This document shows, in pieces, positions 52,201 through 64,000 of a stretch of 64,000 nt of DNA. Numbering within the stretch: the first letter of the stretch is position 1; the number at the start of each line of letters is the position of its first letter. Origin of the DNA: Auanema rhodensis (Eukaryota; Nematoda; Chromadorea; Rhabditida; Rhabditidae). The DNA lies in NCBI GenBank assembly GCA_964057225.1, contig OZ059897.1, positions 1,364,001 to 1,428,000 on the forward strand, given 5' to 3'. Both the position numbers and the translations under genes were made by a program. Under the pieces are notes generated by a model. It made no database searches. It had not been told where the DNA came from and worked only from the letters and a program-made list of their open reading frames with translations.

Positions 52201-53099
52201 CATGGAAACTCAACATACACTAATGCATCATTTTTCAAACAATCATAAATAATTTTTGTATTGAGCGTTTATACATGTAGTATAGTGCATTCGATGCGGA
52301 TTTTTAAGCTGCGTCGATCTGTGTTATCAGATTTGAGTTAGCTTAAAAATGCACCGAGATATCAACTGATATAAGTTCACACTTATATCCTCGATTTTCA
52401 CCCTGAAGAATTAATTTTTTCGTTGAATAACATTGTCCATCGTCTTCGCCTTGAAAAAAGGAATTTAAAAACATCTAGTTTTTGTAAAATTATCTTGAAA
52501 TTTTTCGGGAAAATTTTTGTCAAAATGTTTTTGGAAGCAATGTTGAGTGTACATGGAAACTCAACATACACTAATGCATCATTTTTCAAACAATCATAAA
52601 TAATTTTTGTATTGAGCATTTCTCAATGTAGTATAGTGCATTCGAAACGGATTTTTAAGCTGCGTCGATCTGTGTTATCAGATTTGAGTTAGCTTAAAAA
52701 TGCACCGAGATATCAACTGATATAAGTTCACACTTATATCCTCGATTTTCACCCTGAAGAATTAATTTTTTCGTTGAAAAACATTGTCCATGGTCTTCGC
52801 CTTAAAAAAAGGAAATTAGAAACATTTACTTTCTGTAAAATTATCTTGAAATTTTTCGGGATAATTTTTGTCAAAATGTTTTTGGAAGCAATGTTGAGTG
52901 TACATGGAAACTCAACATACACTAATGCATCATTTTTCAAACAATCATAAATAATTTTTGTATTGAGCGTTTCTCAATGTGGTATAGTGCATTCGGAACA
53001 AATGTTTAAGCTGCGTCGATCTGTGTTATCAGATTTGCGCTAGCTTAAAAATGCACCGAGATATCAACTGATATAAGTTCACACTTATATCCTCGATTT
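49239..53099 (-). repeat. Reverse-domain 11-monomer unit containing an internal trimer duplication
   Basis: The unit begins with a GAAAGTTTCCGGG monomer (49239), then one with CATTTTCCAAACG (49590) and one with TTTTCACTCTGAAG (49941). Next come a trimer at 50292-51344 and its copy at 51345-52397, both marked by GTTGAGGGTACATGG and AATAACATGGTCC. The unit ends with 52398 and 52749, with GCGTTTATACATG near 52266 and GAGCATTTCTC near 52615. The next unit starts 3861 bp later. Confidence 0.87.
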
Positions 53100-55907
53100 T
53101 CACCCTGAAGAATTAATTTTTTCGTTGAATAAAATTGTCCATCGTCTTCGCCTTGAGAAAAGGAATCTAAGAACATCTAGTTTTTGTAAAATTATCTTGA
53201 AAGTTTCCGGGAAAATTTTTGTCAAAATGTTTTTGGAAGCAATGTTGAGTGTACATGGAAACTCAACATACACTAATGCATCATTTTTCAAACAATCATA
53301 AATAATTTTTGTATTGAGCGTTTCTCAATGTGGTATAGTGCATTCGGAACAAATGTTTAAGCTGCGTCGATCTGTGTTATCAGATTTGCGCTAGCTTAAA
53401 AATGCACCGAGATATCAACTGATATAAGTTCACACTTATATCCTCGATTTTCACCCTGAAGAATTAATTTTTTCGTTAAATAACATTGTCCATCGTCTTC
53501 GCCTTGAAAAAAGGAATCTAAAAACATCTAGTTTTCGTAAAATTATCTTGAAATTTTTCAGGAAAATTTTTGTCAAAATGTTTTTGGAAGCAATGTTGAG
53601 TGTACATGGAAACTCAACATACACTAATGCATCATTTTCCAAACGATCATAACTAATTTTTGTATTGAGCGTTTCTTAATGTTGTATAGTGCATTCGATG
53701 CGGATTTTTAAGCTGCGTCGATCTGTCTTATCCGATTTGCGCTTGCTTAAAAATGCACCGAGATATCAACTGATATAAGTTCACACTTATATCCTCGATT
53801 TTCACTCTGAAGAATTAATTTTTTCGTTGAATAACATTGTCCATCGTCTTCGCCTTAAAAAAAAGAATCTAAAAACATCTACTTTTTGTAAAATTATCTT
53901 GAAATTTTTTGGGGAAATTTTTGTCAAAATGTTTTTGGAAGCAATGTTGAGTGTACATGGAAACTCAACATACACTAATGCATCATTTTTCAAACAATCA
54001 TAAATAATTTTTGTATTGAGCGTTTTTCAATGTAGTATAATGCATTCGATGCGGATTTTTAAGCTGCGTCGATCTGTGTTATCAGATTTGAGTTAGCTTA
54101 AAAATGCACCGAGATATCAACTGATATAAGTTCACACTTATATCCTCGATTTTCACCCTGAAGAATTAATTTTTTCGTTGAAAAACATTGTCCATGGTCT
54201 TCGCCTTAAAAAAAGGAAATTAGAAACATTTACTTTCTGTAAAATTATCTTGAAATTTTTCGGGATAATTTTTGTCAAAATGTTTTTGGAAGCAATGTTG
54301 AGGGTACATGGAAACTCAACATACACTAATGCATCATTTTTCAAACAATCATAAATAATTTTTGTATTGAGCGTTTCTCAATGTTATATAGTGCATTCGA
54401 TGCGGATTTTTAAGCTGCGTCGATCTGTGTTATCAGATTTGAGTTAGCTTAAAAATGCACCGAGATATCAACTGATATAAGTTCACACTTATATCCTCGA
54501 TTTTCACCCTGAAGAATTAATTTTTTCGTTGAATAAAATTGTCCATCGTCTTCGCCTTGAGAAAAGGAATCTAAGAACATCTAGTTTTTGTGAAATTATC
54601 TTGAAATTTTTCGGGAAAATTTTTGTCAAAATGTTTTTGGAAGCAATGTTGAGTGTACATGGAAACTCAACATACACTAATGCATCATTTTTCAAACAAT
54701 CATAAATAATTTTTGTATTGAGCGTTTCTCAATGTGGTATAGTGCATTCGGAACAAATGTTTAAGCTGCGTCGATCTGTGTTATCAGATTTGCGCTAGCT
54801 TAAAAATGCACCGAGATATCAATTGAAATAAGTTCACACTTATATCCTCGATTTTCACCCTGAAGAATTAATTTTTTCGTTGAATAACATGGTCCATCGT
54901 CTTCGCCTTAAAAAAAAGAATCTAAAAACATCTAGTTTTTGTAAAATTATCTTGAAATTTTTCGGGAAAATTTTTGTCAAAATGTTTTTGGAAGCAATGT
55001 TGAGTGTACATGGAAACTCAACATACACTAATGCATCATTTTTCAAACAATCATAAATAATTTTTGTATTGAGCGTTTATACATGTAGTATAGTGCATTC
55101 GATGCGGATTTTTAAGCTGCGTCGATCTGTGTTATCAGATTTGAGTTAGCTTAAAAATGCACCGAGATATCAACTGATATAAGTTCACACTTATATCCTC
55201 GATTTTCACCCTGAAGAATTAATTTTTTCGTTGAATAACATTGTCCATCGTCTTCGCCTTGAAAAAAGGAATTTAAAAACATCTAGTTTTTGTAAAATTA
55301 TCTTGAAATTTTTCGGGAAAATTTTTGTCAAAATGTTTTTGGAAGCAATGTTGAGTGTACATGGAAACTCAACATACACTAATGCATCATTTTTCAAACA
55401 ATCATAAATAATTTTTGTATTGAGCATTTCTCAATGTAGTATAGTGCATTCGAAACGGATTTTTAAGCTGCGTCGATCTGTGTTATCAGATTTGAGTTAG
55501 CTTAAAAATGCACCGAGATATCAACTGATATAAGTTCACACTTATATCCTCGATTTTCACCCTGAAGAATTAATTTTTTCGTTGAAAAACATTGTCCATG
55601 GTCTTCGCCTTAAAAAAAAGAAATTAGAAACATTTACTTTCTGTAAAATTATCTTGAAATTTTTCGGGATAATTTTTGTCAAAATGTTTTTGGAAGCAAT
55701 GTTGAGTGTACATGGAAACTCAACATACACTAATGCATCATTTTTCAAACAATCATAAATAATTTTTGTATTGAGCGTTTCTCAATGTGGTATAGTGCAT
55801 TCGGAACAAATGTTTAAGCTGCGTCGATCTGTGTTATCAGATTTGCGCTAGCTTAAAAATGCACCGAGATATCAACTGATATAAGTTCACACTTATATCC
55901 TCGATTT
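53100..55907 (-). repeat. Second unit of the same higher-order repeat, 8 monomers
   Basis: The same ordered markers return: GAAAGTTTCCGGG near 53199, CATTTTCCAAACG near 53634, CACTCTGAAG near 53805, GAGGGTACATGG near 54300, AACATGGTCC near 54887, GCGTTTATACATG near 55074 and GAGCATTTCTC near 55423. Only one trimer is present, so the unit is 3 monomers shorter than the previous one. Confidence 0.87.
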
Positions 55908-57311
55908 TCACCCTGAAGAATTAATTTTTTCGTTAAATAACATTGTCCATCGTCTTCGCCTTGAAAAAAGAAATCTAAAAACATCTACTTTTCGTAAAAT
56001 TATCTTGAAATTTTTCAGGAAAATTTTTGTCAAAATGTTTTTGGAAGCAATGTTGAGTGTACATGGAAACTCAACATACACTAATGCATCATTTTTCAAA
56101 CGATCATAACTAATTTTTGTATTGAGCGTTTCTTAATGTTGTATAGTGCATTCGATGCGGATTTTTAAGCTGCGTCGATCTGTCTTATCCGATTTGCGCT
56201 AGCTTAAAAATGCACCGAGATATCAACTGATATAAGTTCACACTTATATCCTCGATTTTCACTCTGAAGAATTAATTTTTTCGTTGAATAACATTGTCCA
56301 TCGTCTTCGCCTTAAAAAAAAGAATCTAAAAACATCTACTTTTTGTAAAATTATCTTGAAATTTTTTGGGGAAATTTTTGTCAAAATGTTTTTGGAAGCA
56401 ATGTTGAGTGTACATGGAAACTCAACATACACTAATGCATCATTTTTCAAACGATCATAACTAATTTTTGTATTGAGCGTTTCTTAATGTTGTATAGTGC
56501 ATTCGATGCGGATTTTTAAGCTGCGTCGATCTGTCTTATCCGATTTGCGCTAGCTTAAAAATGCACCGAGATATCAACTGATATAAGTTCACACTTATAT
56601 CCTCGATTTTCACTCTGAAGAATTAATTTTTTCGTTGAATAACATTGTCCATCGTCTTCGCCTTAAAAAAAAGAATCTAAAAACATCTACTTTTTGTAAA
56701 ATTATCTTGAAATTTTTTGGGGAAATTTTTGTCAAAATGTTTTTGGAAGCAATGTTGAGTGTACATGGAAACTCAACATACACTAATGCATCATTTTTCA
56801 AACAATCATAAATAATTTTTGTATTGAGCGTTTTTTAATGTAGTATAATGCATTCGATGCGGATTTTTAAGCTGCGTCGATCTGTGTTATCAGATTTGAG
56901 TTAGCTTAAAAATGCACCGAGATATCAACTGATATAAGTTCACACTTATATCCTCGATTTTCACCCTGAAGAATTATTTTTTTCGTTGAATAAAATTGTC
57001 CATCGTCTTCGCCTTAAAAAAAAGAATCTAAAAACATCTACTTTTTGTAAAATTATCTTGAAATTTTTTGGGGAAATTTTTGTCAAAATGTTTTTGGAAG
57101 CAATGTTGAGTGTACATGGAAACTCAACATACACTAATGCATCATTTTTCAAACGATCATAACTAATTTTTGTATTGAGCGTTTCTTAATGTTGTATAGT
57201 GCATTCGATGCGGATTTTTAAGCTGCGTCGATCTGTCTTATCCGATTTGTGCTAGCTTAAAAATGCACCGAGATATCAACTGATATAAGTTCACACTTAT
57301 ATCCTCGATTT
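55908..57311 (-). repeat. Partial third unit with a single-monomer duplication
   Basis: The copy at 55908 resembles the second monomer of the unit (TTTTTCAGGAAAATT). The two copies at 56259 and 56610 both resemble the third (CACTCTGAAG and TTTTGGGGAAATT) and are nearly identical, a simple one-monomer tandem duplication. The copy at 56961 keeps the TTTTGGGG type but has GAATTATTTTTTTCG. Confidence 0.78.
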
Positions 57312-60300
57312 TCACCCTGAAGAATTAATTTTTTCGTTAAATAACATTGTCCATCGTCTTCGCCTTAAGAAAAGGAATCTAAAAACATATACTTTTTGTG
57401 AAATTATCTTGAAATTTTTTGGGGAAATTTTTGTCAAAATGTTTTTGGAAGCAATGTTGAGTGTACATGGAAACTCAACATACACTAATGCATCATTTTT
57501 CAAACGATCATAACTAATTTTTGTATTGAGCGTTTCTTAATGTTGTGTAGTGCATTCGATGCGGATTTTTAAGCTGCGTCGATCTGTGTTATCAGATTTG
57601 CGCTAGCTTAAAAATGCACCGAGATATCAACTGATATAAGTTCACACTTATATCCTCGATTTTCACCCTGAAGAATTAATTTTTTCGTTGAATAACATTG
57701 TCCATCGTCTTCGCCTTAAAAAAAAGAATCTAAAAACATCTACTTTTTGTAAAATTATCTTGAAATTTTTTGGGGAAATTTTTGTCAAAATGTTTTTGGA
57801 AGCAATGTTGAGTGTACATGGAAACTCAACATACACTAATGCATCATTTTTCAAACAATCATAAATAATTTTTGTATTGAGCGTTTATCAATGTAGTATA
57901 GTGCATTCGATGCGGATTTTTAAGCTGCGTCGATCTGTGTTATCAGATTTGAGTTAGCTTAAAAATGCACCGAGATATCAACTGATATAAGTTCACACTT
58001 ATATCCTCGATTTTCACCCTGAAGAATTAATTTTTTCGTTGAAAAACATTGTCCATGGTCTTCGCCTTAAAAAAAGGAAATTAGAAACATTTACTTTCTG
58101 TAAAATTATCTTGAAATTTTTCGGGATAATTTTTGTCAAAATGTTTTTGGAAGCAATGTTGAGTGTACATGGAAACTCAACATACACTAATGCATCATTT
58201 TTCAAACAATCATAAATAATTTTTGTATTGAGCGTTTTTCAATGTAGTATAATGCATTCGATGCGGATTTTTAAGCTGCGTCGATCTGTGTTATCAGATT
58301 TGAGTTAGCTTAAAAATGCACCGAGATATCAACTGATATAAGTTCACACTTATATCCTCGATTTTCACCCTGAAGAATTAATTTTTTCGTTGAAAAACAT
58401 TGTCCATGGTCTTCGCCTTAAAAAAAGGAAATTAGAAACATTTACTTTCTGTAAAATTATCTTGAAATTTTTCGGGATAATTTTTGTCAAAATGTTTTTG
58501 GAAGCAATGTTGAGTGTACATGGAAACTCAACATACACTAATGCATCATTTTTCAAACAATCATAAATAATTTTTGTATTGAGCGTTTCTCAATGTGGTA
58601 TAGTGCATTCGGAACAAATGTTTAAGCTGCGTCGATCTGTGTTATCAGATTTGCGCCAGCTTAAAAATGCACCCAGATATAAACTGATATAAATTCACAC
58701 TTATATCCTCGATTTTCACCCTGAAGAATTAATTTTTTCGTTGAATAACATTGTCCATCGTCTTCGCCTTGAGAAAAGGAATCTAAAAACATATACTTTT
58801 CGTGAAATTATCTTGAAATTTTTCGGGAAAATTTTTGTCTAAATGTTTTTGGAAGCAATGTTGAGTGTACATGGAAACTCAACATACACTAATGCATCAT
58901 TTTTCAAACAATCATAAATAATTTTTGTATTGAGCGTTTCTCAATATGGTATAGTGCATTCGATGCGGATTTTTAAGCTGCGTCGATCTGTGTTATCAGA
59001 TTTGCGCTAGCTTAAAAATGCACCGAGATATCAACTGATATAAGTTCACACTTATATCCTCGATTTTCACCCTGAAGAATTAATTTTTTCGTTAAATAAC
59101 ATTGTCCATCGTCTTCGCCTTAAGAAAAGGAATCTAAAAACATATACTTTTTGTGAAATTATCTTGAAATTTTTTGGGGAAATTTTTGTCAAAATGTTTT
59201 TGGAAGCAATGTTGAGTGTACATGGAAACTCAACATACACTAATGCATCATTTTTCAAACGATCATAACTAATTTTTGTATTGAGCGTTTCTTAATGTTG
59301 TGTAGTGCATTCGATGCGGATTTTTAAGCTGCGTCGATCTGTGTTATCAGATTTGCGCTAGCTTAAAAATGCACCGAGATATCAACTGATATAAGTTCAC
59401 ACTTATATCCTCGATTTTCACCCTGAAGAATTAATTTTTTCGTTGAATAACATTGTCCATCGTCTTCGCCTTAAAAAAAAGAATCTAAAAACATCTACTT
59501 TTTGTAAAATTATCTTGAAATTTTTTGGGGAAATTTTTGTCAAAATGTTTTTGGAAGCAATGTTGAGTGTACATGGAAACTCAACATACACTAATGCATC
59601 ATTTTTCAAACAATCATAAATAATTTTTGTATTGAGCGTTTATCAATGTAGTATAGTGCATTCGATGCGGATTTTTAAGCTGCGTCGATCTGTGTTATCA
59701 GATTTGAGTTAGCTTAAAAATGCACCGAGATATCAACTGATATAAGTTCACACTTATATCCTCGATTTTCACCCTGAAGAATTAATTTTTTCGTTGCAAA
59801 ACATTGTCCATGGTCTTCGCCTTAAAAAAAGGAAATTAGAAACATTTACTTTCTGTAAAATTATCTTGAAATTTTTCGGGATAATTTTTGTCAAAATGTT
59901 TTTGGAAGCAATGTTGAGTGTACATGGAAACTCAACATACACTAATGCATCATTTTTCAAACAATCATAAATAATTTTTGTATTGAGCGTTTTTCAATGT
60001 AGTATAATGCATTCGATGCGGATTTTTAAGCTGCGTCGATCTGTGTTATCAGATTTGAGTTAGCTTAAAAATGCACCGAGATATCAACTGATATAAGTTC
60101 ACACTTATATCCTCGATTTTCACCCTGAAGAATTAATTTTTTCGTTGAAAAACATTGTCCATGGTCTTCGCCTTAAAAAAAGGAAATTAGAAACATTTAC
60201 TTTCTGTAAAATTATCTTGAAATTTTTCGGGATAATTTTTGTCAAAATGTTTTTGGAAGCAATGTTGAGTGTACATGGAAACTCAACATACACTAATGCA

Positions 60301-60470
60301 TCATTTTTCAAACAATCATAAATAATTTTTGTATTGAGCGTTTCTCAATGTGGTATAGTGCATTCGGAACAAATGTTTAAGCTGCGTCGATCTGTGTTAT
60401 CAGATTTGCGCTAGCTTAAAAATGCACCGAGATATCAATTGAAATAAGTTCACACTTATATCCTCGATTT
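57312..60470 (-). repeat. Pentamer repeat (1755-bp offset)
   Basis: Monomers 57312, 57663, 58014 and 58365 recur in order at 59067, 59418, 59769 and 60120, with the rare TGTTGTGTAGTGC spacer near 57540 and 59295 and GCGTTTATCAATG near 57883 and 59638. The fifth monomer at 58716 (CACCCAGATATAAACTG spacer, GTCTAAATG) has no match in the second unit. Confidence 0.83.
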
Positions 60471-63400
60471 TCACCCTGAAGAATTAATTTTTTCGTTGAA
60501 TAACATTGTCCATCGTCTTCGCCTTAAAAAAAAGAATCTAAAAACATCTAGTTTTTGTAAAATTATCTTGAAATTTTTCGGGAAAATTTTTGTAAAAATG
60601 TTTTTGGAAGCAATGTTGAGTGTACATGGAAACTCAACATACACTAATGCATCATTTTTCAAACGATCATAACTAATTTTTGTATTGAGCGTTTCTTAAT
60701 GTTGTATAGTGCATTCGATGCGGATTTTCAAGCTGCGTCGATCTGTGTTATCAGATTTGCGCTAGCTTAAAAATGCACCGAGATATCAATTGAAATAAGT
60801 TCACACTTATATCCTCGATTTTCACCCTGAAGAATTAATTTTTTCGTTGAATAACATTGTCCATCGTCTTCGCCTTAAGAAAAGGAATCTAAAAACATAT
60901 ACTTTTCGTGAAATTATCTTGAAATTTTTTGGGGAAATTTTTGTCAAAATGTTTTTGGAAGCAATGTTGAGTGTACATGGAAACTCAACATACACTAATG
61001 CATCATTTTTCAAACGATCATAACTAATTTTTGTATTGAGCGTTTCTTAATGTTGTATAGTGCATTCGATGCGGATTTTTAAGCTGCGTCGATCTGTCTT
61101 ATCCGATTTGCGCTAGCTTAAAAATGCACCGAGATATCAACTGATATAAGTTCACACTTATATCCTCGATTTTCACCCTGAAGAATTAATTTTTTCGTTG
61201 AATAACATTGTCCATCGTCTTCGCCTTAAGAAAAGGAATCTAAAAACATATACTTTTCGTGAAATTATCTTGAAATTTTTTGGGGAAATTTTTGTCAAAA
61301 TGTTTTTGGAAGCAATGTTGAGTGTACATGGAAACTCAACATACACTAATGCATCATTTTTCAAACAATCATAAATAATTTTTGTATTGAGCGTTTTTCA
61401 ATGTAGTATAGTGCATTCGATGCGGATTTTTAAGCTGCGTCGATCTGTGTTATCAGATTTGAGTTAGCTTAAAAATGCACCGAGATATCAACTGATATAA
61501 GTTCACACTTATATCCTCGATTTTCACCCTGAAGAATTAATTTTTTCGTTGAAAAACATTGTCCATGGTCTTCGCCTTAAAAAAAGGAAATTAGAAACAT
61601 TTACTATCTGTAAAATTATCTTGAAATTTTTCGGGATAATTTTTGTCAAAATGTTTTTGGAAGCAATGTTGAGTGTACATGGAAACTCAACATACACTAA
61701 TGCATCATTTTTCAAACAATCATAAATAATTTTTGTATTGAGCGTTTTTCAATGTAGTATAATGCATTCGATGCGGATTTTTAAGCTGCGTCGATCTGTG
61801 TTATCAGATTTGAGTTAGCTTAAAAATGCACCGAGATATCAACTGATATAAGTTCACACTTATATCCTCGATTTTCACCCTGAAGAATTAATTTTTTCGT
61901 TGAAAAACATTGTCCATGGTCTTCGCCTTCAAAAAAGGAAATTAGAAACATTTACTTTCTGTAAAATTATCTTGAAATTTTTCGGGATAATTTTTGTCAA
62001 AATGTTTTTGGAAGCAATGTTGAGTGTACATGGAAACTCAACATACACTAATGCATCATTTTTCAAACGATCATAACTAATTTTTGTATTGAGCGTTTCT
62101 TAATGTAGTATAGTGCATTCGATGCGGATTTTTAAGCTGCGTCGATCTGTGTTATCAGATTTGAGTTAGCTTAAAAATGCACCGAGATATCAACTGATAT
62201 AAGTTCACACTTATATCCTCGATTTTCACCCTGAAGAATTAATTTTTTCGTTGAAAAACATTGTCCATGGTCTTCGCCTTAGAAAAAGGAAATTAGAAAC
62301 ATTTACTTTCTGTAAAATTATCTTGAAATTTTTCGGGATAATTTTTGTCAAAATGTTTTTGGAAGCAATGTTGAGTGTACATGGAAACTCAACATACACT
62401 AATGCATCATTTTTCAAACGATCATAACTAATTTTTGTATTGAGCGTTTTTTAATGTAGTATAGTGCATTCGATGCGGATTTTTAAGCTGCGTCGATCTG
62501 TGTTATCAGATTTGCGCTAGCTTAAAAATGCACCGAGATATCAACTGATATAAGTTCACACTTATATCCTCGATTTTCACCCTGAAGAATTAATTTTTTC
62601 GTTAAATAACATTGTCCATCGTCTTCGCCTTGAAAACAGAAATCTAAAAACATCTACTTTTTGTAAAATTATCTTGAAATTTTTTGGGGAAATTTTTGTC
62701 AAAATGTTTTTGGAAGCAATGTTGAGTGTACATGGAAACTCAACATACACTAATGCATCATTTTTCAAACAATCATAAATAATTTTTGTATTGAGCGTTT
62801 ATCAATGTAGTATAGTGCATTCGATGCGGATTTTTAAGCTGCGTCGATCTGTGTTATCAGATTTGAGTTAGCTTAAAAATGCACCGAGATATCAACTGAT
62901 ATAAGTTCACACTTATATCCTCGATTTTCACCCTGAAGAATTAATTTTTTCGTTGAAAAACATTGTCCATGGTCTTCGCCTTAAAAAAAGGAAATTAGAA
63001 ACATTTACTTTCTGTAAAATTATCTTGAAATTTTTCGGGATAATTTTTGTCAAAATGTTTTTGGAAGCAATGTTGAGTGTACATGGAAACTCAACATACA
63101 CTAATGCATCATTTTTCAAACAATCATAAATAATTTTTGTATTGAGCGTTTTTCAATGTAGTATAGTGCATTCGATGCGGATTTTTAAGCTGCGTCGATC
63201 TGTGTTATCAGATTTGAGTTAGCTTAAAAATGCACCGAGATATCAACTGATATAAGTTCACACTTATATCCTCGATTTTCACCCTGAAGAATTAATTTTT
63301 TCGTTGAAAAACATTGTCCATGGTCTTCGCCTTAAAAAAAGGAAATTAGAAACATTTACTTTCTGTAAAATTATCTTGAAATTTTTCGGGATAATTTTTG

Positions 63401-64000
63401 TCAAAATGTTTTTGGAAGCAATGTTGAGTGTACATGGAAACTCAACATACACTAATGCATCATTTTTCAAACAATCATAAATAATTTTTGTATTGAGCGT
63501 TTTTCAATGTAGTATAATGCATTCGATGCGGATTTTTAAGCTGCGTCGATCTGTGTTATCAGATTTGAGTTAGCTTAAAAATGCACCGAGATATCAACTG
63601 ATATAAGTTCACACTTATATCCTCGATTTTCACCCTGAAGAATTAATTTTTTCGTTGAAAAACATTGTCCATGGTCTTCGCCTTCAAAAAAGGAAATTAG
63701 AAACATTTACTTTCTGTAAAATTATCTTGAAATTTTTCGGGATAATTTTTGTCAAAATGTTTTTGGAAGCAATGTTGAGTGTACATGGAAACTCAACATA
63801 CACTAATGCATCATTTTTCAAACAATCATAACTAATTTTTGTATTGAGCGTTTCTTAATGTAGTATAGTGCATTCGATGCGGATTTTTAAGCTGCGTCGA
63901 TCTGTGTTATCAGATTTGAGTTAGCTTAAAAATGCACCGAGATATCAACTGATATAAGTTCACACTTATATCCTCGATTTTCACCCTGAAGAATTAATTT
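60471..64000 (-). repeat. Terminal stretch dominated by the CCATGGTC / GGGATAATTTT monomer type, cut by the window end
   Basis: Copies 60822 and 61173 are near-identical neighbours (CATATACTTTTCGTG, TTTTGGGGAAATT). From 61524 to the end nearly all monomers belong to one type (61524, 61875, 62226, 62928, 63279, 63630), with only 62577 different, so this is the most homogeneous part of the reverse domain. The copies at 61875 and 63630 share CGCCTTCAAAAAAGG, a linked lesion of the recurrent frame, five monomers apart. The array continues past 64000. Confidence 0.82.

Larger units (their letters stand above)
38236..64000 (-). repeat. Satellite array, reverse domain: about 73 monomers of 351 bp in opposite orientation
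   Basis: This is the same monomer family read on the - strand. The landmark repeats every 351 bp from 38359 to 63279 (71 intervals minus one base) and continues to the window end. The subfamilies differ from the forward domain. One common type has substitutions that would read KVNVSN and RRRPW in the recurrent frame, another reads VFRFFF, another VLRFLF with WTILF. About 14 spacers carry the variant GGAACAAATGTTT, which I did not see in the forward domain. Frame-breaking copies are more frequent than in the forward domain (about 12 of 73 against 7 of 109). No forward-oriented copy was seen inside. The array is cut by the window end. Confidence 0.97.

Noticed and set aside
36981-55427. 73-codon ATG-started frames at 36981-37202, 52398-52619 and 55206-55427
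   Set aside because: A single G-to-A or equivalent change turns ACGCTCAAT into ATGCTCAAT in the spacer, creating an ATG. The rest is the normal monomer.
161-63470. About 160 near-identical small frames of 63 codons that could be called as genes
   Set aside because: They start at TTG, are one per satellite monomer, vary mainly by amino-acid changes, and broken copies were amplified along with intact ones. No domain or signal is recognisable in the lysine- and phenylalanine-rich product.
1-64000. CRISPR array
   Set aside because: The whole 351-bp unit is repeated with no variable spacers of 25-40 bp between short repeats.
1-64000. Transposon, retrovirus-like or integrated virus remnant
   Set aside because: No terminal repeats, target duplications or recognisable polymerase or transposase frames; every base belongs to the monomer family.

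Overview
The whole 64 kb window is one satellite DNA array. I see no protein-coding gene, tRNA, rRNA, transposon, CRISPR array or unique sequence anywhere in it. About 182 head-to-tail copies of a 351-bp monomer (about 31% G+C, counted on the copy at 1565-1915) run from the first base to the last, so both array edges lie outside the window.

The array has two domains of opposite orientation. Positions 1 to about 38235 hold 108 full monomers plus a truncated last one on the + strand. From about 38236 to 64000 roughly 73 monomers run on the - strand. They meet at one clean switch near 38235/38236, a large inverted repeat whose arms are separated by about 143 bp of monomer sequence. The two domains carry different monomer subfamilies. 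Within each domain, shared rare variants show nested higher-order repeats of 2, 4, 5, 8, 11 and 14 monomers, which is the footprint of repeated unequal exchange or segmental amplification. Length is very stable: the register shows only six monomers shortened by 1 bp (four distinct lesions, two of them copied by duplications) and no net insertion.

Each monomer holds four perfect or near-perfect dyad symmetries (potential hairpins or cruciforms) and a stretch of A/T-tracts at roughly helical spacing. A 63-codon frame that starts at TTG is open in about 163 of 182 copies. Its variants are mostly amino-acid changing, its start is not an ATG, and frame-breaking copies were amplified freely, so I read it as non-coding.

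The organism is a eukaryote with large heterochromatic or centromeric satellite arrays. The AT-rich monomer of about 350 bp, with CpG not depleted (observed/expected about 1.3 in the counted copy), fits an insect or another invertebrate better than a vertebrate. This is an inference, and no species can be named from the sequence. No genes work together here; any function would be structural (centromere, heterochromatin) or through satellite RNA.
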